Shown here: one piece after another, positions 1 to 6,258 of the stretch
How the letters are laid out: the number at the start of each line of letters is the position of its first letter
How positions within the stretch are numbered: position 1 is the stretch's first letter
Assembly (NCBI GenBank): GCA_005799205.1
Contig: SYHM01000176.1
Location: 1-7,679, forward strand
Direction: 5' to 3'
Origin: Planctomycetia bacterium
GTDB taxonomy: Bacteria; Planctomycetota; Phycisphaerae; Phycisphaerales; SM1A02
DNA: 7,679 bases
Program-made: the position numbers and the translations under genes
Notes under the pieces: generated by a model
The model's input: only the letters and a program-made list of their open reading frames with translations
The model's database searches: none
Told to the model about the DNA's origin: nothing

Positions 1-359
1 CCGTTCATCTTGGGATTGCCATTCGCGTCGAGGCCGGGATAAGACGCGACCCACGAGTGATAGGAATCGTTGGTGAGGTTGCCACCATTGAGAAGGATCG
101 GAAAATTGCCGCAGGTGCTCGAGAGGTTGAATGCTCCATCCATCCCACGGAATGAGGTGCACGGGCTCGCGAGACCTCCAAGATTGTCGGTTGCATAGGC
201 CGTTTGCGCGAGCGCGATCTGCCGTTGATTGGACTGGCAGAGAGAGGTGCGCGACATCATGCGTGCCTTCTGAAATCCGATCAGTGCCAATGCGACGAGC
301 AGCGCGATGATCGCAACCACGACAAGCAATTCGGTCACTGTAAATGCGCGTCGTTGCAT
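1..359 (-). CDS. Prepilin-like protein with N-terminal methylation motif, copy 3 of a tandem array (3' end outside window)
   Basis: Reading leftward from the ATG at 357-359 gives 119 codons with no stop before the window edge, so the gene is partial. The protein starts MQRRAFTVTELLVVVAII, a class III (type IV pilin/pseudopilin) signal: basic leader, predicted cleavage A5|F6, Glu at mature +5 (E10) and a hydrophobic helix of about 20 residues. The following stretch (CQSNQRQIALAQ, YATDN, CGNFPI, YHSW) aligns without gaps of note to the two paralogs at 362-1408 and 1405-2412, which supports frame and start. By family these are membrane-anchored, prepilin-peptidase-processed proteins of a type II secretion or pilus-like system. 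The exact role of the large planctomycete-type forms is not known. Residue -1 is Ala rather than the usual Gly. The start lies 2 bases after the preceding gene's stop, so co-transcription and coupling are likely. Confidence 0.88.
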   Translation of the reverse strand, partial: MQRRAFTVTELLVVVAIIALLVALALIGFQKARMMSRTSLCQSNQRQIALAQTAYATDNLGGLASPCTSFRGMDGAFNLSSTCGNFPILLNGGNLTNDSYHSWVASYPGLDANGNPKMN

Positions 360-361
360 GG

Positions 362-1408
362 CTATTGATCCTGATAGCGCGGCACCATCGGCGGAATGAT
401 GCCCGGCAGCAATCGATCTCGAAAGTGCATCCAATCACGCCGCCACGGACCCATCGTGAGATTGTCTGCTGGCTGCGGAAAATTATGTCCATACCCGGCG
501 CCAGGTGGGCCCTGAATCAGTGAGACAAGCTTCGGATTTTGCAGCGCGTACGACTCAGTCGATCCATCGACATAGCTGTACGTAATGTTGGTCGGTTGCC
601 AGAACGCGGGCCAATCGACCCAACCGATCCAACCTGGAGAGTTGGCCCATGTTCCTGGATTCACCGTACCAGGAGGCGCTGGTGACCCTAATGGCGGCCG
701 AGGGTCGATGAGCCATCCTTCATTGTTGAAATTGAATCCATCACTGTCGTCTTCGACGAGCGACATGATCGTCTGCGATGGCACTTTGATGTGTTTGATG
801 TGCGTCGTCACGAGCTCGTTCGGAGTGACTCCCTGACTGCAGAACCATCCCTGCCAACTGCTGAGGTATCCATACGAGTCGGTTGGCACCGTGACACCAA
901 CAAATGCGTTGAGTGAGTAACTGCGCAATCGGTTTGTCGGATCGAGTGGTGAGCGATAGACCGGGAACGACCCGATGTGTGAGAAAAGCCGACCGCCTGA
1001 GAGCGCCTTGGCCGTGGGGACCGTGCTGTTGAGTTGGTACTCCTGCTCGGAACCACCGACGACTCCAGCTCCGTACGACGCGGTCCACGAGTGGTAGGAG
1101 GCATTGCTTCCATTGCCATTGTTGATCGTCAATGGAAAGGTGCCGCACGCATTCGTGTACGTGAACGACCCGCCACCTCCTGAGTAGGAAGTGCGAGGAC
1201 TCGCGAACGCCCCACCGTTGTCTGTTGCATAACTCGCCTGCGCGAGCGCGATCTGCCGCTGATTTGAAAGGCACGATGCGGTTCGTGCCATGAGCCGCGC
1301 CTTCTCGACCCCGACGATCAACAGTGCCACGAGCAACGCAATGATTGCGACAACGACGAGCAATTCGGTGACGGTGAATGCACGAGGCGCGGTCGCAGAG
1401 ACTCTCAT
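362..1408 (-). CDS. Prepilin-like protein with N-terminal methylation motif, copy 2 of the tandem array
   Basis: 348 residues. The N-terminus MRVSATAPRA|FTVTELL carries a prepilin-peptidase signal with Ala10 at -1, E15 at mature +5 and a hydrophobic helix to about residue 33. The globular part has cysteines at 46, 88 and 190 that are shared with the upstream paralog, the blocks YHSWTASYG and SPLDPTNRLRSYSL, an acidic loop EDDSDGFNFNN (219-229), and a C-terminal YSYVDGSTE block. In the last block the His of the family's H-X9-DG pattern is replaced by Gln271 (DG at 281-282). The protein ends RYQDQ, exactly like its paralog. The start ATG overlaps the previous gene's TGA by 4 bases, which indicates translational coupling. 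Likely exported and anchored in the cytoplasmic membrane or built into a pseudopilus. Its partner and function cannot be read from the sequence. Confidence 0.92.
   Translation of the reverse strand: MRVSATAPRAFTVTELLVVVAIIALLVALLIVGVEKARLMARTASCLSNQRQIALAQASYATDNGGAFASPRTSYSGGGGSFTYTNACGTFPLTINNGNGSNASYHSWTASYGAGVVGGSEQEYQLNSTVPTAKALSGGRLFSHIGSFPVYRSPLDPTNRLRSYSLNAFVGVTVPTDSYGYLSSWQGWFCSQGVTPNELVTTHIKHIKVPSQTIMSLVEDDSDGFNFNNEGWLIDPRPPLGSPAPPGTVNPGTWANSPGWIGWVDWPAFWQPTNITYSYVDGSTESYALQNPKLVSLIQGPPGAGYGHNFPQPADNLTMGPWRRDWMHFRDRLLPGIIPPMVPRYQDQ
369..372 (-). promoter_or_regulatory. Ribosome binding site of prepilin-like copy 3, embedded in the 3' end of copy 2
   Basis: AGGA on the minus strand, nine bases before the ATG at 357-359, again made by the CAG GAT codons of the RYQDQ end of the preceding gene. 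Confidence 0.5.
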
Positions 1409-2412
1409 TGGTCCTGATAGCGCGGAATCATCGGAGGGATCACGCCTGGGAGCATTCGTTCACGAAGGTGCATCCAGTCGCGGCGCCATGGACCCATCGT
1501 GAGATTGTCGGCGGGCTGCGCGTACCTGTGCCCGAGACCAACCCCAGGTGGACCCTGAATCGCACTCACGACCTTTTCGTTCTGCATCGAGTAGGACTCA
1601 GTCGATCCGTCGACGTAGCTGTAGGTAATCGCCGATGGATGCCAGAACGCGGGCCAATCGATCCAGCCTTCCCATCCGGCTGCGTTGGCCCATGCGCCTG
1701 GATTGGGAGTTCCTGGAGGCGGAGGCGAACCGAGCGGAGGGCGCGGATCAATCACCCATCCCTGATTATTGAAGTTGAAGCCGTCGTTGTCGTCTTCGAC
1801 GATCGACATGATCGTTTGGGATGGGTACTTGTGGTGCTTCACATGGGTCGTGACCCACTCACGCGGGGTGACCCCCTGACTGCAGAACCAATCGTCCCAC
1901 TTGTTGGCCCACTCTTCAGAATCTTCAGGAACTGTTCCGCCGACAAATCCGCTGAGCGAATAGCTGCGAATGCGACTCGTTGGATCGAGCGGTGACTTAT
2001 AGACAGCGGGTGATCCGATGTGTGAATACAGCCGCCCCTTCGTCAGTGCGCTCTCGAGTTCTGTCGAGCCGTTCATGTTGGTCCCGTACGAGGCGGTCCA
2101 ACTGTGATAGGAGTCCTGGATCGTGTTGCCCTTGTTGATCAGGATCGGGAACGATCCGCAGGCATTGGTGAGGGTGAACGAGAACACGCCATTACTGGTG
2201 CGATTGCTCGCGTAGGCGCCGCCGTTGTCGGTTGCATAACTCGTGTTTGCGAGCGAGATCTGCCGTTGGTTCGAGAGGCATGATGCGGTGCGTGCCATCA
2301 TCCTCGCCTTGTCGAGTCCGACGATGAGCAGCGCAACCAAAAGCGCAATGATCGCCACAACTACAAGCAACTCGGTCACCGTGAATCCGCGTCGTGTGGG
2401 TGCCGGGCGCAT
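1405..2412 (-). CDS. Prepilin-like protein with N-terminal methylation motif and H-X9-DG motif, copy 1 of the tandem array
   Basis: 335 residues, first gene of the leftward cluster. The leader MRPAPTRRG is followed by FTVTELLVVVAII: this is the one copy with the canonical Gly at -1 (G9|F10) and Glu at mature +5 (E14), so it is the best prepilin-peptidase substrate of the three. It also keeps the intact H-X9-DG pattern (H258, D268, G269), typical of the large prepilin-like proteins abundant in planctomycetes. Cysteines at 45, 85 and 177 match copy 2, as do the acidic loop EDDNDGFNFNN (206-216) and the RYQDQ end. The ATG at 2410-2412 is chosen because GGAGG lies just upstream (2416-2420) and the leader has normal length. 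Both signature motifs are intact here and altered downstream, so this may be the founding copy; that is inference. Confidence 0.93.
   Translation of the reverse strand: MRPAPTRRGFTVTELLVVVAIIALLVALLIVGLDKARMMARTASCLSNQRQISLANTSYATDNGGAYASNRTSNGVFSFTLTNACGSFPILINKGNTIQDSYHSWTASYGTNMNGSTELESALTKGRLYSHIGSPAVYKSPLDPTSRIRSYSLSGFVGGTVPEDSEEWANKWDDWFCSQGVTPREWVTTHVKHHKYPSQTIMSIVEDDNDGFNFNNQGWVIDPRPPLGSPPPPGTPNPGAWANAAGWEGWIDWPAFWHPSAITYSYVDGSTESYSMQNEKVVSAIQGPPGVGLGHRYAQPADNLTMGPWRRDWMHLRERMLPGVIPPMIPRYQDQ
1412..1415 (-). promoter_or_regulatory. Ribosome binding site of prepilin-like copy 2, embedded in the 3' end of copy 1
   Basis: AGGA on the minus strand, three bases before the ATG at 1406-1408. 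It is formed by the codons CAG GAC of the conserved RYQDQ end of the preceding gene. Together with the 4-base ATGA overlap it points to coupled translation. Confidence 0.5.
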
Positions 2413-2438
2413 GGTCCTCCAAGGGTATCCTCGTTGGG
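2413..2438. promoter_or_regulatory. 26-base divergent intergenic gap between the prepilin cluster and the metal/lipoprotein operon
   Basis: The start codons of the two divergent transcription units are only 26 bases apart. At least one promoter, and probably both, must reach into the opposite coding region. The only -10-like hexamer I see for the plus strand is TATCCT (2426-2431, 4 of 6 to TATAAT) with no clear -35. I cannot place promoters with confidence. Confidence 0.35.
2416..2420 (-). promoter_or_regulatory. Ribosome binding site of the first prepilin-like gene
   Basis: On the minus strand GGAGG is followed by three bases and the ATG at 2410-2412. Spacing is short but the match to anti-SD is strong. 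It lies inside the 26-base gap to the divergent lipoprotein gene. Confidence 0.65.
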
Positions 2439-3092
2439 ATGAAGAATCTGCACTTTGTTCTCGGTGCGCTGCTCAGTGGAGTCGCGATGTTCGCCTGCGA
2501 CGATTCATCGCCCACTCCTCCAGAAGCTCCCACGCCAGCGCCGGCTGCTGCGGCGCCTTCCGAACCTGCGGCAAAGAAGCCCGAAGTGAAGGCTCCTGCT
2601 CCATCGGCTCCGACTGCGAAAGCGCCCGCGGAGAAACCCCCCGCCGTCGAACCTGCACCAGTCGCAAACGAGCCAGCAACCCCGACCCCCCAAGAACCCG
2701 CTCGGACGAAGCCGCCTGTCAGTAAGAAACCAAAGGATGAGCCGCCTCCTTCGCCACCAGCAGAGGTTGTGACGGCACCCGCTTCTGATGTTCCCCCTGA
2801 GTTGCAAAAGTACGCGCAGATGGCTGCATCTCCGAAGTTTCGTGAGTTCACGGCGCTCGCTGCAGAGCGACACACACTGCAATTGCGCGCATCACAACTG
2901 CGACTCGAAATGCGCGGCACCGTTCCAACAGATGCTCAGCAGGCTGAGGTCGCGGCTGTGCAGCAGGCGGTCGGAAAGGCCGGAGACCGCATGGACGAGT
3001 ATGTCACGAGCAAGACGTGGACACAGGATGAACTCATCACGATGGACTTCATCATCTCTGAGCAGATGCGACTGCGACCGCCACCAGGCTAA
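2439..3092 (+). CDS. Putative Pro/Ala-rich lipoprotein with helical C-terminal domain, unknown function
   Basis: 217 residues from ATG 2439. The N-terminus MKNLHFVLGALLSGVAMFAC is a lipoprotein-type signal with the candidate lipidated Cys20, although the residues before it (MFA) are not an ideal lipobox. Asp at +2 would favour inner-membrane retention if the E. coli Lol rule holds here. Residues 23 to about 116 form a low-complexity linker rich in Pro, Ala, Lys and Glu, probably an extended spacer like the TonB linker. Residues about 117-217 are predicted to be mainly helical, rich in Gln, Glu and Arg; I do not recognise a family. An in-frame GTG at 2394 would add 15 residues and spoil the signal peptide, so it was not used. 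No good Shine-Dalgarno precedes the ATG. First gene of a plus-strand cluster; the next gene begins 9 bases after its stop. Confidence 0.8.
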   Translation: MKNLHFVLGALLSGVAMFACDDSSPTPPEAPTPAPAAAAPSEPAAKKPEVKAPAPSAPTAKAPAEKPPAVEPAPVANEPATPTPQEPARTKPPVSKKPKDEPPPSPPAEVVTAPASDVPPELQKYAQMAASPKFREFTALAAERHTLQLRASQLRLEMRGTVPTDAQQAEVAAVQQAVGKAGDRMDEYVTSKTWTQDELITMDFIISEQMRLRPPPG

Positions 3093-3101
3093 AGAATTGC
3101 G

Positions 3102-3335
3102 ATGCCACTTCAATGCAACATTGATCAGCGAGGGCGAACGCTTCGGGTGATTGCGGGGGCCTTGCTCGAAGGTCCAGGATGGCTGCTGCTCGTGCTTCGC
3201 TATGTCGACATCGCGAGCGGACAGTGGCCGTGGTTCGTTGGCGCAGCGCTCGTGCTCCTAGGGACATTTCTGATGGTCGAAGGAGTGATTGGGTGGTGCA
3301 TCGTTCGTGCGCTTGGGGTTGGCAGTTCGACGTGA
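3102..3335 (+). CDS. Small DUF2892/YgaP-like two-helix membrane protein
   Basis: 77 residues. The layout fits the DUF2892 (YgaP-like transmembrane) family: a short N-terminal segment with CNIDQRGRTLRVIAG (5-19), a first hydrophobic helix at about 16-33, a loop, a second helix at about 45-68, and a closing W-C-I-V-R-A-L-G block resembling the family's usual end. Family length is typically 60-80 residues, so the gene is complete. DUF2892 domains occur alone or fused to rhodanese domains; their biochemical role is not settled. It sits 9 bases after the lipoprotein gene and 15 bases before the metal ATPase gene, which suggests one transcript and a membrane role linked to the pump. Cys5 and Cys66 could touch metal or thiol chemistry, but that is speculation. 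Family assignment comes from pattern memory only. Confidence 0.7.
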   Translation: MPLQCNIDQRGRTLRVIAGALLEGPGWLLLVLRYVDIASGQWPWFVGAALVLLGTFLMVEGVIGWCIVRALGVGSST

Positions 3336-3341
3336 TCTGCT

Positions 3342-3346
3342 CAAGG
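3342..3346 (+). promoter_or_regulatory. Ribosome binding site deciding the GTG start of the metal ATPase
   Basis: AAGGG lies four bases before GTG 3351 and 13 bases before the in-frame ATG 3360. The spacing favours the GTG, giving MNSMACCDN as the N-terminus; the ATG would give MACCDN. The three-residue difference does not affect any motif. Confidence 0.45.
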
Positions 3347-3350
3347 GCGT

Positions 3351-5288
3351 GTGAACTCAATGGCGTGCTGTGACAACCACCCACGCGGCGCTTCGGGCAG
3401 CGGTGTGCTTCTCTGCAACGCCGACCTACTTTCTGCAATCGGCTGCGGCGCCCTGCTCGCAGGTGGAGTGCTCGCGCACATCTCTGAACAGTTCGCCACG
3501 TTCTCGACGCCACTGCTTCTCGCCTCGTGCGTGATCGGTGGATGGCATGTCACGCTGCGTTCGCTGCAGCAGCTTGTTCGCTTTCAGTTCGATGTCGATC
3601 TCTTGATGCTCGTTGCAGCAATCGGCGCGGGCTTGATCGGTCGGCTTGAAGAGTCTGCGATCTTGCTTCTGCTCTTCTCGCTTGGACATGGGCTCGAGGG
3701 GCTTGCCACCGATCGCGCGCGCAGCGCAATCGCGGCGCTGGGAACACTGACTCCAAAGACTGCACGCGTCCTTCGCGACGGGCGCGAACTCGCCTTGCCC
3801 GTCGAAGAGCTTTCGGTCGGAGACTTCGTTCGCGTGATGGCTGGAGAGCGAATTGCAGTCGATGGCACTGTGAAGGAAGGAACCAGTGCAGTCGACCAGA
3901 GCCCCATCACTGGCGAAAGCGTTCCCGTCGTGAAAGACTTCGGTGACGATGTGTTCGCGGGCAGCGTCAATGGCGATGGTTTGTTGCTTGTCAAAACGAC
4001 CAAGTTGTCAACACAAACCACGATGGCTCGAATGGTGAGGCTCGTCGAAGAGTCACAGGCAAGCAAAGGGCGCACGCAACGACTCACCGAGCGATTCACG
4101 CGCGTGTACACGCCCATTGTGCTTGTGAGCGTTCCGCTCATCATCGTTGTGCTGATGAACTTCTTTTCGATGTCATTCGCCGACGCTTTTCTGCGCGCGA
4201 TGGCGGTGCTCGTCGGAGCTTCGCCCTGTGCGCTTGTAATCTCGACTCCGAGTGCGGTACTCGCTGGCGTCGCGCAAGCCGCTCGAAGCGGTGTGCTCAT
4301 CAAAGGCGGCATGCACCTCGAGAGTCTCGGGGTCGTGCGAGCAATTGCATTCGACAAGACTGGCACAGTGACCCAAGGGCGTCCTGAAGTCACCGATGTT
4401 GTCGCAGCAGATGGGTTCACCCCGCGTGATGTCATCGCGACCGCCTATGCGCTCGATCAGCACTCGTCACATCCATTGGCGCTCGCGGTGGTGCGACGTG
4501 CGACGCGCGACGGAATTGATCCGGCTGAGATTCGCGATGTTCGCGCGATTCCTGGGCGCGGCGTCGAAGGAATGATCGAGACTGATCGGGCAATGATTGC
4601 TGGACCGCGTAGCTTCACCTCGGCAGGGTCGCCTGCGATTCACGAAACGCTGCGTCGACACATCGAGCTTCTTGAATCGCAAGCGCGAACGCTTTCGGTC
4701 GTTGCGCGTGGCGACCACATCGTGGGCGCAATTGCGATGTCAGACCATGTTCGCCCAGGAATGGCCCGCCTCTTTGCGCGCCTCAAGTCGCTTGGCATTC
4801 GAAGGCTCGTCATGCTCACTGGAGACAACGCGCAGATCGCCAACGCCGTCGCCGCACCACTTGGGATTGATGAGATCAAGGCGGGGCTGCTGCCTGAAGA
4901 CAAGATCAACGAGATTCGAGCGCTCATGAGCACGTGGGGCACCGTTGCGATGGTCGGCGATGGAGTGAACGACGCACCGGCGCTCGCAAGTGCCAGCGTT
5001 GGAATTGCAATGGGCGCTTCCGGCACTGATGTTGCCCTCGAAGCCGCCGATGTCGCGCTGATGGCTGACGATCTCTCGAAGCTTCCGTTCGCAGTCGGCC
5101 TGAGTCGGCGCGCGCGGCAAACCATTCTGCAGAATGTGGCGATCTCGCTTGGAGTGGTCGCACTGCTGATTCCCTTTGCGCTGTGCGGCGTTGTGCCCCT
5201 CAACTGGGCCGTTGTGCTGCACGAAGGAAGCACAGTGGTTGTCGCATTCAACGCCCTTCGATTGCTTCTGTACAAGGAGTCTGCATGA
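3351..5288 (+). CDS. P1B-4-type heavy-metal transporting P-type ATPase (Co/Fe/Zn class exporter)
   Basis: 645 residues. All P-type ATPase hallmarks are present: actuator TGES (187-190), phosphorylation motif DKTGT with D335, HP dipeptide of the P1B nucleotide domain (H374-P375), TGDN (490-493) and hinge GDGVND (536-541). Hydrophobic segments lie near 26-44, 53-66, 80-118, 252-272, 280-306, 594-613 and 616-640. The transmembrane metal motif is SPC (291-293), not CPC, and the last helix carries HEGST (624-628). This pair defines the P1B-4 subgroup (CoaT, CtpD, ZosA/PfeT, plant HMA1), whose members export Co, Fe(II) or Zn. There is no N-terminal HMA domain, as usual for the subgroup, but a short C6-C7-x-x-H10 start could bind metal. 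The gene is complete; its stop overlaps the ATG of the M28 peptidase gene by 4 bases. The ion cannot be fixed from sequence. Confidence 0.95.
   Translation: MNSMACCDNHPRGASGSGVLLCNADLLSAIGCGALLAGGVLAHISEQFATFSTPLLLASCVIGGWHVTLRSLQQLVRFQFDVDLLMLVAAIGAGLIGRLEESAILLLLFSLGHGLEGLATDRARSAIAALGTLTPKTARVLRDGRELALPVEELSVGDFVRVMAGERIAVDGTVKEGTSAVDQSPITGESVPVVKDFGDDVFAGSVNGDGLLLVKTTKLSTQTTMARMVRLVEESQASKGRTQRLTERFTRVYTPIVLVSVPLIIVVLMNFFSMSFADAFLRAMAVLVGASPCALVISTPSAVLAGVAQAARSGVLIKGGMHLESLGVVRAIAFDKTGTVTQGRPEVTDVVAADGFTPRDVIATAYALDQHSSHPLALAVVRRATRDGIDPAEIRDVRAIPGRGVEGMIETDRAMIAGPRSFTSAGSPAIHETLRRHIELLESQARTLSVVARGDHIVGAIAMSDHVRPGMARLFARLKSLGIRRLVMLTGDNAQIANAVAAPLGIDEIKAGLLPEDKINEIRALMSTWGTVAMVGDGVNDAPALASASVGIAMGASGTDVALEAADVALMADDLSKLPFAVGLSRRARQTILQNVAISLGVVALLIPFALCGVVPLNWAVVLHEGSTVVVAFNALRLLLYKESA
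5274..5279 (+). promoter_or_regulatory. Ribosome binding site deciding the M28 peptidase start
   Basis: AAGGAG, five bases before ATG 5285, near-ideal spacing. It picks this start over the in-frame ATG at 5183, which would lie deep inside the ATPase gene and lacks a signal peptide. Confidence 0.8.
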
Positions 5289-6250
5289 TCACCCTCGCGT
5301 TCATCGTTTCCGCAACACTTGCGATCCCACAACAGAGCGCGCCTGCGACAGCACTTGAGGTCATTCGTGCATCGATCACGACAGACGCGATCCGCGCCTC
5401 AATTGCCGAACTCTCAAGCGACGAGATGGGAGGACGGTTCTTTCGAAGTCCTTTCGCCGAGAAGGCGGCCAAGTGGATCGAGTCACGCTTCGACGGGCTC
5501 GGGCTGACCCATGGTGCGACGAAGGACTCGTATCGACAGGCGATCGACTCGAATGTTGAGAGCGGTCCAAATCTTGTTGCGACCCTTGCAGGCACTGGAC
5601 CTGGGTACATCATTGTGAGCGCGCACTACGACCATCTGCGACCCAAGCGCTCTGGCGACGACCGAATTCACAACGGTGCCGACGACAACGCCTCTGGAGT
5701 CTGCGGCATGCTTGAAGTGGCACGCGCGATGAAGGCGCTCGCTGCGAAGGGCCAAGGACCATCGTGCACCATGCTCTTCATCGCGTTCAATGGCGAAGAG
5801 GCTGGACTCCTCGGCTCGCGCGCCTTCGTAAAGTCTCCCATCGTTCCGTTGGGGGAGATTCGCGGCGTCTTCAACATGGACATGATTTCACGAGGAGCAC
5901 CTCGCGAGATATTCATCGATGGCGGTTCTGTGGGAGCCCCGGTCGTCGAAGCTCTCAAGCGAGCCAACGAAGCGATCGGAATGAAGTTGCGATTGAACGA
6001 ACACCCAGACTGGCTCGACCGAAGCGACCAGGGTCCCTTTCTTGCCAAGAAGGTGCCCGCGGTGCTCTTTTCGGTTGAAGATCACGAGGACTATCACAAG
6101 GTGAGCGACGAGGTTTCGAAGATCGACGCCGGACTCGCCGCCGAGACGGCACAACTTGTTGCTCTCGCCGCGGTGCAGATGTCGACGTGTGATTTCACCC
6201 CGCGCGCCGACGACGACAAACCTGCGGTCGCACCCGCAGTCAAACCGTGA
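5285..6250 (+). CDS. M28 family zinc metallopeptidase (aminopeptidase-like), probably exported
   Basis: 321 residues from ATG 5285. The ordered M28 metal ligands are visible: HYDH (H114, D116), GADDN (D133/D134) as bridging Asp, NGEEAGLLGS with catalytic and ligand Glu (E171/E172), NMDMIS with D199, and H271 in EDYHKVSDE. Members are co-catalytic dizinc exopeptidases that remove N-terminal residues or act on related amide bonds. The first 13 residues (MITLAFIVSATLA) are hydrophobic, resembling a short signal peptide without the usual N-terminal Lys/Arg; a QQSAPA stretch follows. The last 20 or so residues are Asp/Pro/Ala-rich and probably disordered. The start overlaps the P1B-4 ATPase stop by 4 bases (ATGA), so the two are translationally coupled. 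Peptide specificity cannot be predicted. It converges with the permease gene 8 bases further on. Confidence 0.93.
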   Translation: MITLAFIVSATLAIPQQSAPATALEVIRASITTDAIRASIAELSSDEMGGRFFRSPFAEKAAKWIESRFDGLGLTHGATKDSYRQAIDSNVESGPNLVATLAGTGPGYIIVSAHYDHLRPKRSGDDRIHNGADDNASGVCGMLEVARAMKALAAKGQGPSCTMLFIAFNGEEAGLLGSRAFVKSPIVPLGEIRGVFNMDMISRGAPREIFIDGGSVGAPVVEALKRANEAIGMKLRLNEHPDWLDRSDQGPFLAKKVPAVLFSVEDHEDYHKVSDEVSKIDAGLAAETAQLVALAAVQMSTCDFTPRADDDKPAVAPAVKP

Positions 6251-6258
6251 GTGGCATT

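Larger units (their letters stand above)
1..2412 (-). repeat. Tandem gene duplication: three paralogous prepilin-like genes
   Basis: The three start codons lie at 2412, 1408 and 359, so the repeat period is about 1.0 kb. Each unit opens with nearly the same coding block for the prepilin signal, helix and SNQRQI(A/S)LA segment. Units 1 and 2 also match along their full length, with long shared blocks such as MGPWRRDWMH and the identical RYQDQ end. Differences are spread over the whole length, with indels in loops, as expected of old duplications under selection rather than a recent copy. The array may extend to the left of the window. Confidence 0.85.

Noticed and set aside
1378..1995. Plus-strand open frame of 205 codons opposite the prepilin-like gene
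   Set aside because: Antisense to a gene with clear paralogs; composition is Arg/Trp/His-rich without domain features.
2192..2920. Long minus-strand open frame (242 codons) opposite the lipoprotein gene and running into the prepilin gene
   Set aside because: Gly/Ala/Ser low complexity that mirrors the Pro/Ala-rich linker on the other strand; it also overlaps the start of a well-supported gene in another frame.
3584..4435. Minus-strand open frame of 283 codons inside the P1B-4 ATPase
   Set aside because: Fully antisense to conserved ATPase motifs, rich in Ser/Thr/Arg/Pro as expected of a shadow frame in GC-rich DNA, and shows no domain pattern.
5183..5284. Upstream ATG that would extend the M28 peptidase by 34 residues
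   Set aside because: It would overlap the conserved HEGST end of the ATPase and lacks a ribosome binding site, whereas ATG 5285 has AAGGAG at ideal spacing and begins a signal-like segment.
4640..5332. Minus-strand open frame of 230 codons opposite the ATPase 3' half
   Set aside because: Shadow of the GDGVND/HEGST coding region; no recognisable motif or start signal.
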